DNA of 64,000 nt, taken from NCBI RefSeq assembly GCF_021458635.1, contig NZ_JAIRDQ010000003.1:248001-312000 (forward strand), given 5' to 3'. The notes beneath the pieces are model-generated. The model was not told the origin of the DNA and searched no databases. It worked only from the letters and a program-made list of their open reading frames with translations. Both the position numbers and the translations under genes were made by a program. Of this stretch, positions 53,064 through 60,727 are shown piece by piece (position 1 is the stretch's first letter; the number at the start of each line of letters is the position of its first letter). The DNA is from Bradyrhizobium monzae (GTDB lineage: Bacteria > Pseudomonadota > Alphaproteobacteria > Rhizobiales > Xanthobacteraceae).

Positions 53064-54140
53064 CTAGCTTTCAAGCTGCTCGTTGGCGACGATCTCGATG
53101 CCGAAGCCCGAGAGGCCCTTGTAGTCATGCACCGATGAGGTGAGATGGCGGATCGAGGTGACGCCGAGATCGCGCAAGATCTGGGCTCCGACACCGACTT
53201 CGCGCCACTGACGGTTGCGGTCGGCTTCCGTCGCGCTCTCATCAGGCAGCGGGGCCACGGGGACTCCGGCCGCGCCATCGCGCAGATAAACCAGCACGCC
53301 GCGGCCGGATTTCTTGAAGTGTTCGAGCACCGCCGCCATGCGCTTGTGGCCGGTAAAGGTGTCCTTGACGATGTTCGGCTTGTGAAAGCGCGTCAGCACG
53401 TTCTTGCCGTCGCCGACGCCATTGTAGACGAAGGCAACGTGGGCGATGGAATCGAACGGCGAACGGTAGGCATAGCCCTGAAGCGGCCCGATCGGGCTTT
53501 CGGTGGTGAAGGTCGAGACACGCTCGATCAGCTTTTCGCGAGCCTGGCGATAGGCGATCATGTCGGCGATAGTGACGTGCTTCAGCTTGTGCTTGGCGGC
53601 GAACCGGGAAACCTGCTCGCCCTTCATCACGCTGCCGTCGTCGTTCATCAATTCGCTGATGACGCCGACCGGCGGCAGGCCCGAGAGCTTGCAGAGATCG
53701 ACCGCGGCCTCGGTATGGCCGGAGCGCAGCAGCACGCCGCCGTCCTTGGCGATCAGCGGGAAGATGTGGCCCGGACGGGCGAAGTCGTTGGCGCCGGCAT
53801 TGGGATTGGACAGCGCACGGCAGCAGGAGGCGCGCTCCTCGGCCGAGATGCCGGTGCCGCCGTCGGGCTTGTAGTCGATCGAGACCGTGAAGGCCGTGGT
53901 GTGGGCGGAATCGTTGTGGGCGACCATCGGATCGAGCCGCAGGCGGCGCGCGTCCTCGGTGGTGATCGGCGCGCAGACAATGCCGGAGGTGTGGCGGATG
54001 ATGAAGGCCATCTTTTCCGCTGTGCAGAATGAGGCAGCGACGATGAGATCGCCCTCGCCCTCGCGATCGTCGTCGTCAGTCACGACGACGAGCTCGCCCC
54101 GGGCAAAGGCCTGCAAAACTTCCTGAACGGTATCGGGCAT
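53064..54140 (-). CDS. ribB: 3,4-dihydroxy-2-butanone-4-phosphate synthase with decayed GTP cyclohydrolase II domain
   Basis: 358 residues. Residues 1-205 hold a complete RibB domain: VVTDDDDREGEGDLIVAA, the HTSGIVCAPIT segment, the RASCCRAL region and GHTEAAVDLCKLSGL with catalytic Glu and His. Residues 206-358 align with GTP cyclohydrolase II (VGVGAQILRDLGVTSIRHLTS) but lack the zinc-binding cysteines and the RQEGRGIG motif. So it probably makes only the butanone-phosphate precursor of riboflavin, and RibA must come from elsewhere. No FMN riboswitch is seen upstream. Confidence 0.93.
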   Translation of the reverse strand: MPDTVQEVLQAFARGELVVVTDDDDREGEGDLIVAASFCTAEKMAFIIRHTSGIVCAPITTEDARRLRLDPMVAHNDSAHTTAFTVSIDYKPDGGTGISAEERASCCRALSNPNAGANDFARPGHIFPLIAKDGGVLLRSGHTEAAVDLCKLSGLPPVGVISELMNDDGSVMKGEQVSRFAAKHKLKHVTIADMIAYRQAREKLIERVSTFTTESPIGPLQGYAYRSPFDSIAHVAFVYNGVGDGKNVLTRFHKPNIVKDTFTGHKRMAAVLEHFKKSGRGVLVYLRDGAAGVPVAPLPDESATEADRNRQWREVGVGAQILRDLGVTSIRHLTSSVHDYKGLSGFGIEIVANEQLES

Positions 54141-54329
54141 TTCCCAATCTCTATTGGTTATGGGCCGGAGGCTTAGCTTGAGGCCTTAGCTGGACTTGGG
54201 CCCAAGCGCTAGTGTCCTGGATGCAACCACATATGCCCGGAGGCCGCTCCCAGGCAGGCTTTCAGGCTTGCACCGAAGATACCAGCGATATAGGCGCGCC
54301 TGGCCCGGACGGAAGACGGCCGCACCGCC

Positions 54330-56060
54330 TCAGGGCAGCACTTCGCGCCGCTCGCCAAGCCGGGCATCGAGCTCGGCGCGCTTGTCGGCCAACAGGCCGG
54401 CCTGCGCGGCCTCGATCACCGTAAACAATTCATGAGCATCGCTGAGCCGGGTCACGGTGACATAGCTGGCGCCAGCCGCGTAGAGCTCGCCGACGTCGGA
54501 CAGGAGATCGGCGGTGGCGACGATCAGGGCGTTGGGGTTGAGGGTGCGGACGTGGCGGACCAGCTTCTCGTTGCTGGCGCCCTTCAACAACGCGTCCGGC
54601 ACGCTGAGGATGATCATCTCGGACTTGCCGATCCCGGCATGGAGCAGCGTGTCGGCGCTGCTGATGTCGCCATAGATCACGTGCAGGCCGCGCGAAAGCA
54701 GGGTCTGGTACACATTGGGGTTGAAGTCGATCACCGTGATCTGCTCCAGCAGCACCGGTGTCTGCCGTTCGATCTCGGCCAGCAGCGCGCTCGCGCTGCG
54801 GAAAAAGCCGAGGATGACGATGCGGCGCGCTTCGCCGTGGCCGCCTTCGTGGCCCTCTTCGGCGTGGCCGCTGCCATGGTCGAGATCGCGCAAACCGATC
54901 CGCTTGAGCGGGCCGATGGCCCAGCGGGTGATCTCGTCGCTGCGGGTCATGACGAAGGTCGAGAGCACGGCCAGCACCACGAAGGCGAAGGAGGCCGCAT
55001 TCGCCGTTTCGGCTGCGATGTGATTGTCGGCCACGCCGGTCTGGATCACCACCAGCGAGAACTCGGAGATCTGCGCCAGATTGATCGCGGGCAGCAAGCT
55101 TGCGCGCAGACCCTGCTTCATCAGATAGAGCGGCATGAAGGTGGTGACGAGGCGGCTCACCACCGTGAACGCGGCAATCATCAAGGCCAGCCCGATCACC
55201 GAGAGGCCGGGCACGGGAATGGTCATGCCCAGCGCCACGAAGAACAGCGTGATGAAGAAGTCGCGGAGCGTCGTGACCTTGGCCGTGACGTCGAGCGCGT
55301 AGGGAAAGGTCGAGAGCGAGACACCGGCGATCAGCGCGCCCATCTCGCGCGAGAGCGAGAGCTGCTCGGCGGTCTCTGCGACGAAAAAGCACCAGGCGAG
55401 AGCCCCGAGCAGGATCAGCTCGGGCCGGCGGGCGATCTGGTGGAACAGGCGCGGCAGCACATAACGGCTGACCAGCAGCGCGGCGGCAACCAGCACTGCG
55501 ACCCGGCCGATGGACAGCAGGATGACGCCGATCTGCAGGTTCGCGAGACTCGGCTGCACCGCCAGGAACAGAATGGCGAAGATATCCTGGAGCACAAGCA
55601 CGCCGAGCGTGACGCGGCCGGGCAAGGTGTCGAGCTCCCGCTTCTCGTAGAGCACCTTGACGATGATCACGGTTGAGGAGAGCGCACAGGCAATGCAGAG
55701 ATAGAGCGCGTCGAAATGGCCGCCGCCGAGCGAGAGCCCGATGCCGGCAAAGAACAGGATGCCGAGCAGGCAGCCGCCGAGCAGCTGGCCGCCGGCCGCG
55801 AACAGGATCACCTTGCCCGCACGCACGATCTTCTTCAGGTCGATCTCGAGCCCGATCATGAACAGCATGAAGATCAGGCCGAGCTCGGAGATGACGCTGA
55901 TCGATTCCTGCGACTTGACCCAGCCGGCACCGAATGGACCAATGCAGAAGCCGGCGATAAGGTAGGCCAGGATCAGCGGTTGCCGGGAAAAATGGGCGAG
56001 CAAACCCAGCATCCAGGCAAACAGGATACAGAGAGTGATGTCGCGAATGAGCTCGTGCAT
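54330..56060 (-). CDS. KefB/CPA2-type cation:proton antiporter with TrkA-N domain
   Basis: 576 residues from the M at 56060; the 17 residues before it are a non-hydrophobic upstream extension. The membrane half has about twelve segments, including the ion-site-like FMLFMIGLEIDLKKIVRAGKV and GALIAGVSLSTFPYAL. The cytoplasmic half is a TrkA-N Rossmann module starting IVILGFFRSASALLAEIE. The antiporter probably exchanges K+ or Na+ for protons under nucleotide or redox control. Ligand and cation are unknown. Confidence 0.9.
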   Translation of the reverse strand: MHELIRDITLCILFAWMLGLLAHFSRQPLILAYLIAGFCIGPFGAGWVKSQESISVISELGLIFMLFMIGLEIDLKKIVRAGKVILFAAGGQLLGGCLLGILFFAGIGLSLGGGHFDALYLCIACALSSTVIIVKVLYEKRELDTLPGRVTLGVLVLQDIFAILFLAVQPSLANLQIGVILLSIGRVAVLVAAALLVSRYVLPRLFHQIARRPELILLGALAWCFFVAETAEQLSLSREMGALIAGVSLSTFPYALDVTAKVTTLRDFFITLFFVALGMTIPVPGLSVIGLALMIAAFTVVSRLVTTFMPLYLMKQGLRASLLPAINLAQISEFSLVVIQTGVADNHIAAETANAASFAFVVLAVLSTFVMTRSDEITRWAIGPLKRIGLRDLDHGSGHAEEGHEGGHGEARRIVILGFFRSASALLAEIERQTPVLLEQITVIDFNPNVYQTLLSRGLHVIYGDISSADTLLHAGIGKSEMIILSVPDALLKGASNEKLVRHVRTLNPNALIVATADLLSDVGELYAAGASYVTVTRLSDAHELFTVIEAAQAGLLADKRAELDARLGERREVLP

Positions 56061-56127
56061 GCCAGATCGGTCCGTTTCGTCGCACCCTAGAGACCGAGTG
56101 CAGCGCGGCAAGCGAGCAATTCGTCAC

Positions 56128-56655
56128 ATGCGGTGCGGTCTTGCCGCTGCAATGCTGCTATGCCCACTCGCCTTCACCCAGCCAGCGCTCGCACAGCCAA
56201 AAGTCAGTATCGAGCAAAACTTTGCCGATTCGCTGACGGCGCTGCCGAAGGAGGAACTCGCGGTCTCCGGCGGCTTCTATGTGCCTGCCTATTCCAGCGT
56301 CGCGATGAGCCAGGGCAAGCTGCGGGTCGATTTCTCGGTGACCCTGAGCGTCCACAACGCCTCCGAGACGCAAGCGCTCGTGGTTCGGCGCATCACCTAT
56401 TTCGACACGGCCGGCAAGCAGGTCGAGAGCTATTTGAAGGCGCCGGTTGCGATAAAACCGCTCGCAACCATCTCGATCTTCATTCCGACCGACGACGTGC
56501 GCGGGGGGACCGGAGCCAATTTCATCGTCGACTGGGCCGCCACCGGCGAGATCACCGAGCCGGTAGTCGAGGCCTTGATGGTTGGCGGCGTCGCCAATGC
56601 GCATTACGCTTTCATCAGCCAAGGCCGTCCGACCAGGACGGCGGGGAAAAAATAA
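56128..56655 (+). CDS. DUF3124 exported protein
   Basis: 175 residues from the M at 56128, which opens a signal peptide cleaved after PALA. The mature part contains GGFYVPAYSSVAMSQGKLRVDFSVTLSVHNASETQALVVRRITYFD and TISIFIPTDDVRGGTGANFIVDW, the DUF3124 signature. It is probably periplasmic. Its last eleven codons before the stop are repeated in frame just after the stop (56656-56688). Confidence 0.82.
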   Translation: MRCGLAAAMLLCPLAFTQPALAQPKVSIEQNFADSLTALPKEELAVSGGFYVPAYSSVAMSQGKLRVDFSVTLSVHNASETQALVVRRITYFDTAGKQVESYLKAPVAIKPLATISIFIPTDDVRGGTGANFIVDWAATGEITEPVVEALMVGGVANAHYAFISQGRPTRTAGKK

Positions 56656-56688
56656 GGCCGTCCGACCAGGACGGCAGGCAAGAAGTAA
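56623..56688 (+). repeat. 33-bp tandem duplication at the end of the DUF3124 gene
   Basis: CAA GGC CGT CCG ACC AGG (56623 on) followed by codons for TAGKK is repeated immediately downstream with the leading CAA changed to TAA, the actual stop codon. The second copy ends in its own TAA at 56689-56691. So the gene's end was duplicated and the first base of the second copy created the present stop, or read-through of that stop adds eleven residues. Confidence 0.75.
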
Positions 56689-56918
56689 GCAAGCGAGCAC
56701 GGTCGCGACCGCGAATTGAAAACCCGAAAACAACCCCATGCACAGTAGCCCAATCTGCAAAATCAACGGCCTGACGGCCCGGCGCAACGAGATGCGGATT
56801 TTACGAATTTTGTTTGACGCGTCGGGCAAAACACTGGCATGATGACATCATCGAAATCGCAGCGCACGGCCGGCACCAAGCCGGTCGCACAAACAAGAAC
56901 AAAACGAGGAACGCTCCC

Positions 56919-58151
56919 ATGACGTCCAGCTTCGATTTCGGGCCTCTGTTTCCCGCAGGGCTGCCGGCTCCCTCTACGCGCTGGACGGGCCTCGCGAAAT
57001 ACAGCTTTGTCGGCGGCAACAACGATTCCGAGCAGGTGCCGCTCGACCACTTGATCGAAGCGGCCAACCAGGCCCTGCAACGCGAGGGCCGCTCGCTCGC
57101 CACTTACGGCCTGGCGCATGGCCCGCAAGGTTACCTGCCGCTGCGCGAATTCCTGGTGACAAAACTGAAGCGCGATGCCGGCATCAGCTGCACGGTCGAC
57201 GATCTCATGATCGTCTCCGGCTCGCTCCAGGCGCTCGACCTCGTCAACAACACGCTGCTTTCGCGCGGCGATACCGTGATCGTCGAGCAGGAAACGTACC
57301 AGGGATCGCTGCAGCGCCTGACTCGGCTGGGCGTCAACACCGTCGGCATTCCGCTCGACGACGGCGGCATGCGCATGGACGCGCTGGCCTCGACGCTCGC
57401 CGAGTTGAAGGGCCGCGGCATCCGGCCGAAATACATCTACACCATTCCGACCGTGCAGAATCCGACCGGCAGCATCATGCCGGAGACACGCCGTCTCGAG
57501 CTGCTGCGGCTTTCGGCCGAATATGGCGTGCCTGTCTTCGAGGACGATTGCTATGCCGACCTCGTCTGGTCGGGGCAACGGCCGCCGGCGATCCACGCCT
57601 TGAGCAAACATGGCGGCGTGATCCATATCGGCTCGTTTTCGAAGTCGATCGCGCCGGCCCTGCGCGTCGGATTCATCGTCGCGCCCTGGGATGTGATGTC
57701 ACGGATGCTGGCGCTGAAGACGGATGCCGGCTCCGGCGCGCTGGAGCAGATGGTGCTCGCCACCTATTGCAAGCCGCATTTCGCAAGTCACGTGCCGGCG
57801 CTGACGAAGACGCTACGGACCAAGCTCGACACGCTGATGGAAGCCCTCAACGAGCAGTTCGGCACCGCGGCCGAATTCGAGGAGCCCAAGGGCGGCATCT
57901 TCCTGTGGGTGAAGCTGCCCGACCAGGTCGATACGCTCAAGCTCTATCAGGCTGCGCTCGCCGCCGGTGTCTCGATCAATCCCGGACCGGAATGGTCGAC
58001 CAACAAGGGCCATTCAGGTTCGCGCCTGCGGCTGTGCTTTGCGAGCCCCTCGCATCAGCAGATCCGCGAAGGCGTCGCCGTGCTGGCGGAGGTCTGCCGC
58101 AAGGAGTTCGGCGTGCCGGCCCGTAGCGCCAATGTGGAGAAGCGCGTTTGA
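56919..58151 (+). CDS. fold-type I PLP aminotransferase (MocR/2-aminoadipate transaminase type)
   Basis: 410 residues from the ATG at 56919, with CGAGGA upstream. PLP motifs include SGSLQALDLVNNTLLSRGDTV, PTVQNPTGSIMP and the lysine K242 in HIGSFSKSIAPALRVGF, with an RLRLCF arginine binding the carboxylate. There is no MocR DNA-binding domain, so it is the stand-alone transaminase branch (2-aminoadipate or kynurenine aminotransferase). The substrate is unknown. Confidence 0.9.
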   Translation: MTSSFDFGPLFPAGLPAPSTRWTGLAKYSFVGGNNDSEQVPLDHLIEAANQALQREGRSLATYGLAHGPQGYLPLREFLVTKLKRDAGISCTVDDLMIVSGSLQALDLVNNTLLSRGDTVIVEQETYQGSLQRLTRLGVNTVGIPLDDGGMRMDALASTLAELKGRGIRPKYIYTIPTVQNPTGSIMPETRRLELLRLSAEYGVPVFEDDCYADLVWSGQRPPAIHALSKHGGVIHIGSFSKSIAPALRVGFIVAPWDVMSRMLALKTDAGSGALEQMVLATYCKPHFASHVPALTKTLRTKLDTLMEALNEQFGTAAEFEEPKGGIFLWVKLPDQVDTLKLYQAALAAGVSINPGPEWSTNKGHSGSRLRLCFASPSHQQIREGVAVLAEVCRKEFGVPARSANVEKRV

Positions 58152-58163
58152 GGCTATTTTTTT

Positions 58164-58212
58164 GAGCATGATCTTTTCGGAAAACCGCTTCACACTTTTC
58201 CGGATCATGCTC
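58164..58212. repeat. intergenic palindromic repeat (GAGCATGATC class)
   Basis: GAGCATGATCTTTTCGGAAAA at the left and TTTTCCGGATCATGCTC at the right. It is a second copy of the element at 36376-36424. It separates the convergent aminotransferase gene and the truncated regulator gene; its last two bases are part of the TGA stop of the latter. Confidence 0.85.
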
Positions 58213-58516
58213 AAGCCACCCGTGGCTGGCTGCCGTGAATCGCGGCGGCCAATCGCAGCAACAGGACGATCGAGACGTTGCCCTTGCCGGCCTCGATCTG
58301 GGCGATGTAGCGCTCTGAAATCCCCGAACGGCGCGCCAGTTCCCGGCGCGACAGCTCGCAGCGCGTGCGCGAAGACCTCAGACGCTCGCCCAGCTCGGCC
58401 AGAAATGCGGTCTCGGAATATGGCGGCAGCGCACGGCTTCCCGGCAGCACCTCGCCCGCGAAATCCATCACTTGATTCAGCATCGCTCTCACCAATTTCG
58501 CCTTCGAGAGCGTCAT
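58211..58516 (-). pseudogene. truncated BoxR-like XRE regulator
   Basis: 101 residues from the M at 58516. The helix-turn-helix LGERLRSSRTRCELSRRELARRSGISERYIAQIEAGKGNVSIVLLLRLAAAI matches the XRE domain of BoxR-type regulators, which normally continue with a shikimate-kinase-like domain of about 170 residues. Here the frame ends 11 residues after the helix-turn-helix in non-homologous sequence, and its stop codon overlaps a palindromic repeat. It looks like a deletion remnant. It may still bind DNA, but the ligand-sensing part is gone. Confidence 0.6.
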
Positions 58517-58640
58517 CCTACCCTTGATATGACCGCCCTCATTGACGCGGATCAAATTCGCGCGCGATTGGGGACGAGCGTGGACGATTGCGCGCGGAAT
58601 GCTAGAGTTTGAAATTGTTCGAGGCGGGGCTTTTCAGGAC

Positions 58641-59093
58641 ATGACGCGTTGTTTGAGCCGCTGGATGACGGCGACGCTGCTTTGGATTGCGTTGACGTCC
58701 CTGGCGCGCGCCGAAACGCTCGCGGCAACCGTCGAGCAATGGGGCTTGCTCGGCTCATGGGCGGTCGACTGCGCGGCGCGGCCCGACCGCGACAAGGGCG
58801 CACTGCTGACTTACGAAATCCGCAAGGACGGCCGGGTGATGTACCGGCGCAATTTCGGCGACACCAAGGACGAGAACGAGGTGGTATCCGCCACGGTCAA
58901 CGCCGAAGGCCTGCTCAATGTGATGGTGTATTTCCCCTCGCTTCAGCAGACGCGTGAGTTCGGGCTATTGCTCTCAGAGCAAGATAGCCTGCGCGCGATC
59001 TACAATCGCAGCGATCGGGGTGAGTACACGATCAGGGACGGCAAATACGTCAAGACCGGCGAAAAGACGCCTGCGCAGCAGCGTTGCGAATAG
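58641..59093 (+). CDS. small exported protein, function unknown
   Basis: 150 residues from the ATG at 58641. A signal peptide (WMTATLLWIALTSLARA) is followed by a 122-residue mature domain with GSWAVDCAARPDRDKGALLTYEIRKDGRVMYRRNFGD and a C-terminal cysteine near QQRCE that could pair with the early Cys. A similar small fold is seen in conserved hypotheticals of this group. It is divergent from the truncated regulator gene upstream. Confidence 0.65.
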   Translation: MTRCLSRWMTATLLWIALTSLARAETLAATVEQWGLLGSWAVDCAARPDRDKGALLTYEIRKDGRVMYRRNFGDTKDENEVVSATVNAEGLLNVMVYFPSLQQTREFGLLLSEQDSLRAIYNRSDRGEYTIRDGKYVKTGEKTPAQQRCE

Positions 59094-59130
59094 CCTGAAC
59101 ATCCATTCAGAATTCTCTTCCCGTTCCTCC

Positions 59131-59155
59131 GGAACGTTCGCACGTATGCGCCGTT
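59131..59155 (+). promoter_or_regulatory. EcfG-type general stress promoter
   Basis: GGAAC (59131-59135), 16 bases, CGTT (59152-59155) exactly fit the sigma-EcfG consensus GGAAC-N16/17-CGTT of alphaproteobacteria. The start codon of the small His-rich protein is 30 bases downstream of CGTT, giving a short leader with GGAGGAGG. It is the only GGAAC/CGTT pair at this spacing that I found by eye in the non-coding parts of the window. Confidence 0.7.
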
Positions 59156-59185
59156 CTCAATTGCATTACGTTGGAGGAGGACATC

Positions 59186-59404
59186 ATGAAGAAACTTGGT
59201 TATGTCGTTGCCGCTCTGGGTGCGCTCGCGGTTGCGGCGCCGACGCTGGCAAGTGCTGAGACCGTTGTGATCAAGCATGGTCATCACGGCCCGTACGGCG
59301 CCCGCGCCGAATACCGCGAGCATCGCGACAATGGTTGGCATCGCGGCTGGCACCATCACGACCGTGTCGTTGTGGTCAAGCGCAGTCATCGCCACTGGGA
59401 CTAA
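59186..59404 (+). CDS. small His/Arg-rich exported protein
   Basis: 72 residues. A signal peptide cleaves after APTLASA. The mature 48 residues are rich in His and Arg (HGHHGPYG, HRGWHHHDR, RSHRHWD), suggesting metal or nucleic-acid binding in the periplasm. GGAGGAGG lies before the ATG and an EcfG-type promoter upstream. The function is unknown; small His-rich periplasmic proteins are frequent in general-stress regulons. Confidence 0.75.
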   Translation: MKKLGYVVAALGALAVAAPTLASAETVVIKHGHHGPYGARAEYREHRDNGWHRGWHHHDRVVVVKRSHRHWD

Positions 59405-59421
59405 TGCGCAACGCAAACTGG

Positions 59422-59445
59422 AAATGGCCCCTCGCGGGGCCATTT
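59422..59445 (+). terminator. stem-loop terminator after the small His-rich protein
   Basis: AAATGGCCCC (59422-59431) and GGGGCCATTT (59436-59445) form a perfect ten-base stem. The following bases are TCTCTGCG, so the T-run is weak and it may be a stem-loop that protects the mRNA end. Confidence 0.7.
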
Positions 59446-59510
59446 CTCTGCGTTGCTCTTTGCATCAGATATGGCGCCTGATGAAGGGTATCTCTCCGCA
59501 AATACACTAT

Positions 59511-59601
59511 CGTAGGGTGGGCAAAGCGAAGCGTGCCCACGAATTCTTTCCATCGCGAGCGATCGTGGGCACGGCGCAAGTGCGCCTTTGCCCACCCTAC
59601 G
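59511..59601. repeat. intergenic palindromic repeat (CGTAGGGTGGGCAAAG class)
   Basis: CGTAGGGTGGGCAAAGCG and CGCCTTTGCCCACCCTACG form a long stem with inner arms (GCGTGCCCACGA/TCGTGGGCACG). It is a further class of dispersed repeat in this genome type. It lies between the small-protein gene and the aldo/keto reductase end. Confidence 0.85.
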
Positions 59602-59630
59602 ATGCCGAGCTAGCGGAGAGAAAGAGTTGA

Positions 59631-60449
59631 CTAATCCCAGGCCGGCGCGAAGCCTGGATTGACGCAACGCCCGTCCTTCGGCAGCGCTGCGATCTTGTTG
59701 CGGTCGGCATCATCCAACTTGATCTTCAACGCGTCCAGATTGGCCTGCTGGCTCTCGCGCCGTGACGCCTTCGGGATCGCGGCGACACCATCCTGGTCGA
59801 GCAGCCATTTCAACGCCACTTGCGCCGCGCTCGCATTGTGCTTCGCACCGATCTCAGCGAGCACCGGATCCGAAGCAATACGTCCCTGCGCGAGTGGGCA
59901 GTAAGCGACGAGCGGAATCGACTTCGCATTGAGATAGGCCAACACCTTCGATTGATCCAGCATCGCGTGATATTCGATCTGGTTGCAGGCGATCGGCGCC
60001 TTGACGTCCTCGACCGCGACCTTGAGCAGCGCCGTGGTGAAATTGGCGACGCCGATCGCGCGCGTGCGCCCCTCTTGCTTCAGCTTCATCAGGGTCTCGA
60101 ACACCGCGCCCCAATTCGCCGACTTCGACGGCCAGTGCACCAGATAGAGATCGACGTGGTCGAGCCTCAACTTCTTCAGGCTGGCATCGAAGGCGCGGCG
60201 GATCGCATCCGGCGCCAGATTCTCATGCCAGACCTTGGTCGTGACGTGCAGCTCGGCACGCGGCACGGAGGCCGCGGCCAGCGCGGCGCCGATGGCCTCC
60301 TCGTTGGCATACATTTCGGCGGTGTCGATGTGACGATAGCCGATCGACAGCGCGCTCTCGACCGCGGCACGGCAGGCATCGCCTTGCATGCGAAAGGTGC
60401 CGAGGCCGAGCTTGGGCATGCTGATGCCCTGTGTTTTCAAATGGTCCAT
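59631..60449 (-). CDS. aldo/keto reductase
   Basis: 272 residues from the M at 60449; the longer upstream frame is not part of the fold. Catalytic residues are visible in YRHIDTAEMYANEEAIG (Asp and Tyr), HVTTKVWHEN (Lys) and YLVHWPS (His). The NADPH-binding end has GVAAIPKASRRESQQANLDAL. It reduces a carbonyl compound with NADPH; the best guess is a 2,5-diketo-D-gluconate-reductase-like enzyme. Confidence 0.9.
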   Translation of the reverse strand: MDHLKTQGISMPKLGLGTFRMQGDACRAAVESALSIGYRHIDTAEMYANEEAIGAALAAASVPRAELHVTTKVWHENLAPDAIRRAFDASLKKLRLDHVDLYLVHWPSKSANWGAVFETLMKLKQEGRTRAIGVANFTTALLKVAVEDVKAPIACNQIEYHAMLDQSKVLAYLNAKSIPLVAYCPLAQGRIASDPVLAEIGAKHNASAAQVALKWLLDQDGVAAIPKASRRESQQANLDALKIKLDDADRNKIAALPKDGRCVNPGFAPAWD

Positions 60450-60615
60450 TGAACAGGCTCCTGAGGTACTCAGCCCGCCGGATGCGCGCGGCGATGCCGC
60501 GTGAGCAGACTCTTCGGTGATGGAAAAGAGGTGGCGGGAGTTGCCACTATAACGTCGCAGACGCGCGGCGGCCAATCAAGATCGGGTTAACTTTGAGGCG
60601 CCATTGCTTCCCCGG

Positions 60616-60701
60616 CGTCATGGCCGGGCTTGTCCCGGCCATCCACGCCTTGCTGAAAGGCACGAAGAACGTGGATGCCCGGGACAAGCCCGGGCATGAC
60701 G
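60616..60701. repeat. intergenic palindromic repeat (CGTCATGGCCGGG class)
   Basis: CGTCATGGCCGGGCTTGTCC and GGACAAGCCCGGGCATGACG, with CATCCACG/CGTGGATG inside. It belongs to the same family as 35647-35736 and 51566-51648, and ends 26 bases before the stop of the PhoD-type gene. Confidence 0.85.
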
Positions 60702-60727
60702 CCGGGGCTCTCAGAGTTGCCCTTCCC

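Noticed and set aside
54141..54329. FMN riboswitch upstream of ribB
   Set aside because: I looked for the conserved AGGAT, GGGGCAGGGTGA and ACCGGCGGT elements on the gene's strand and did not find them.
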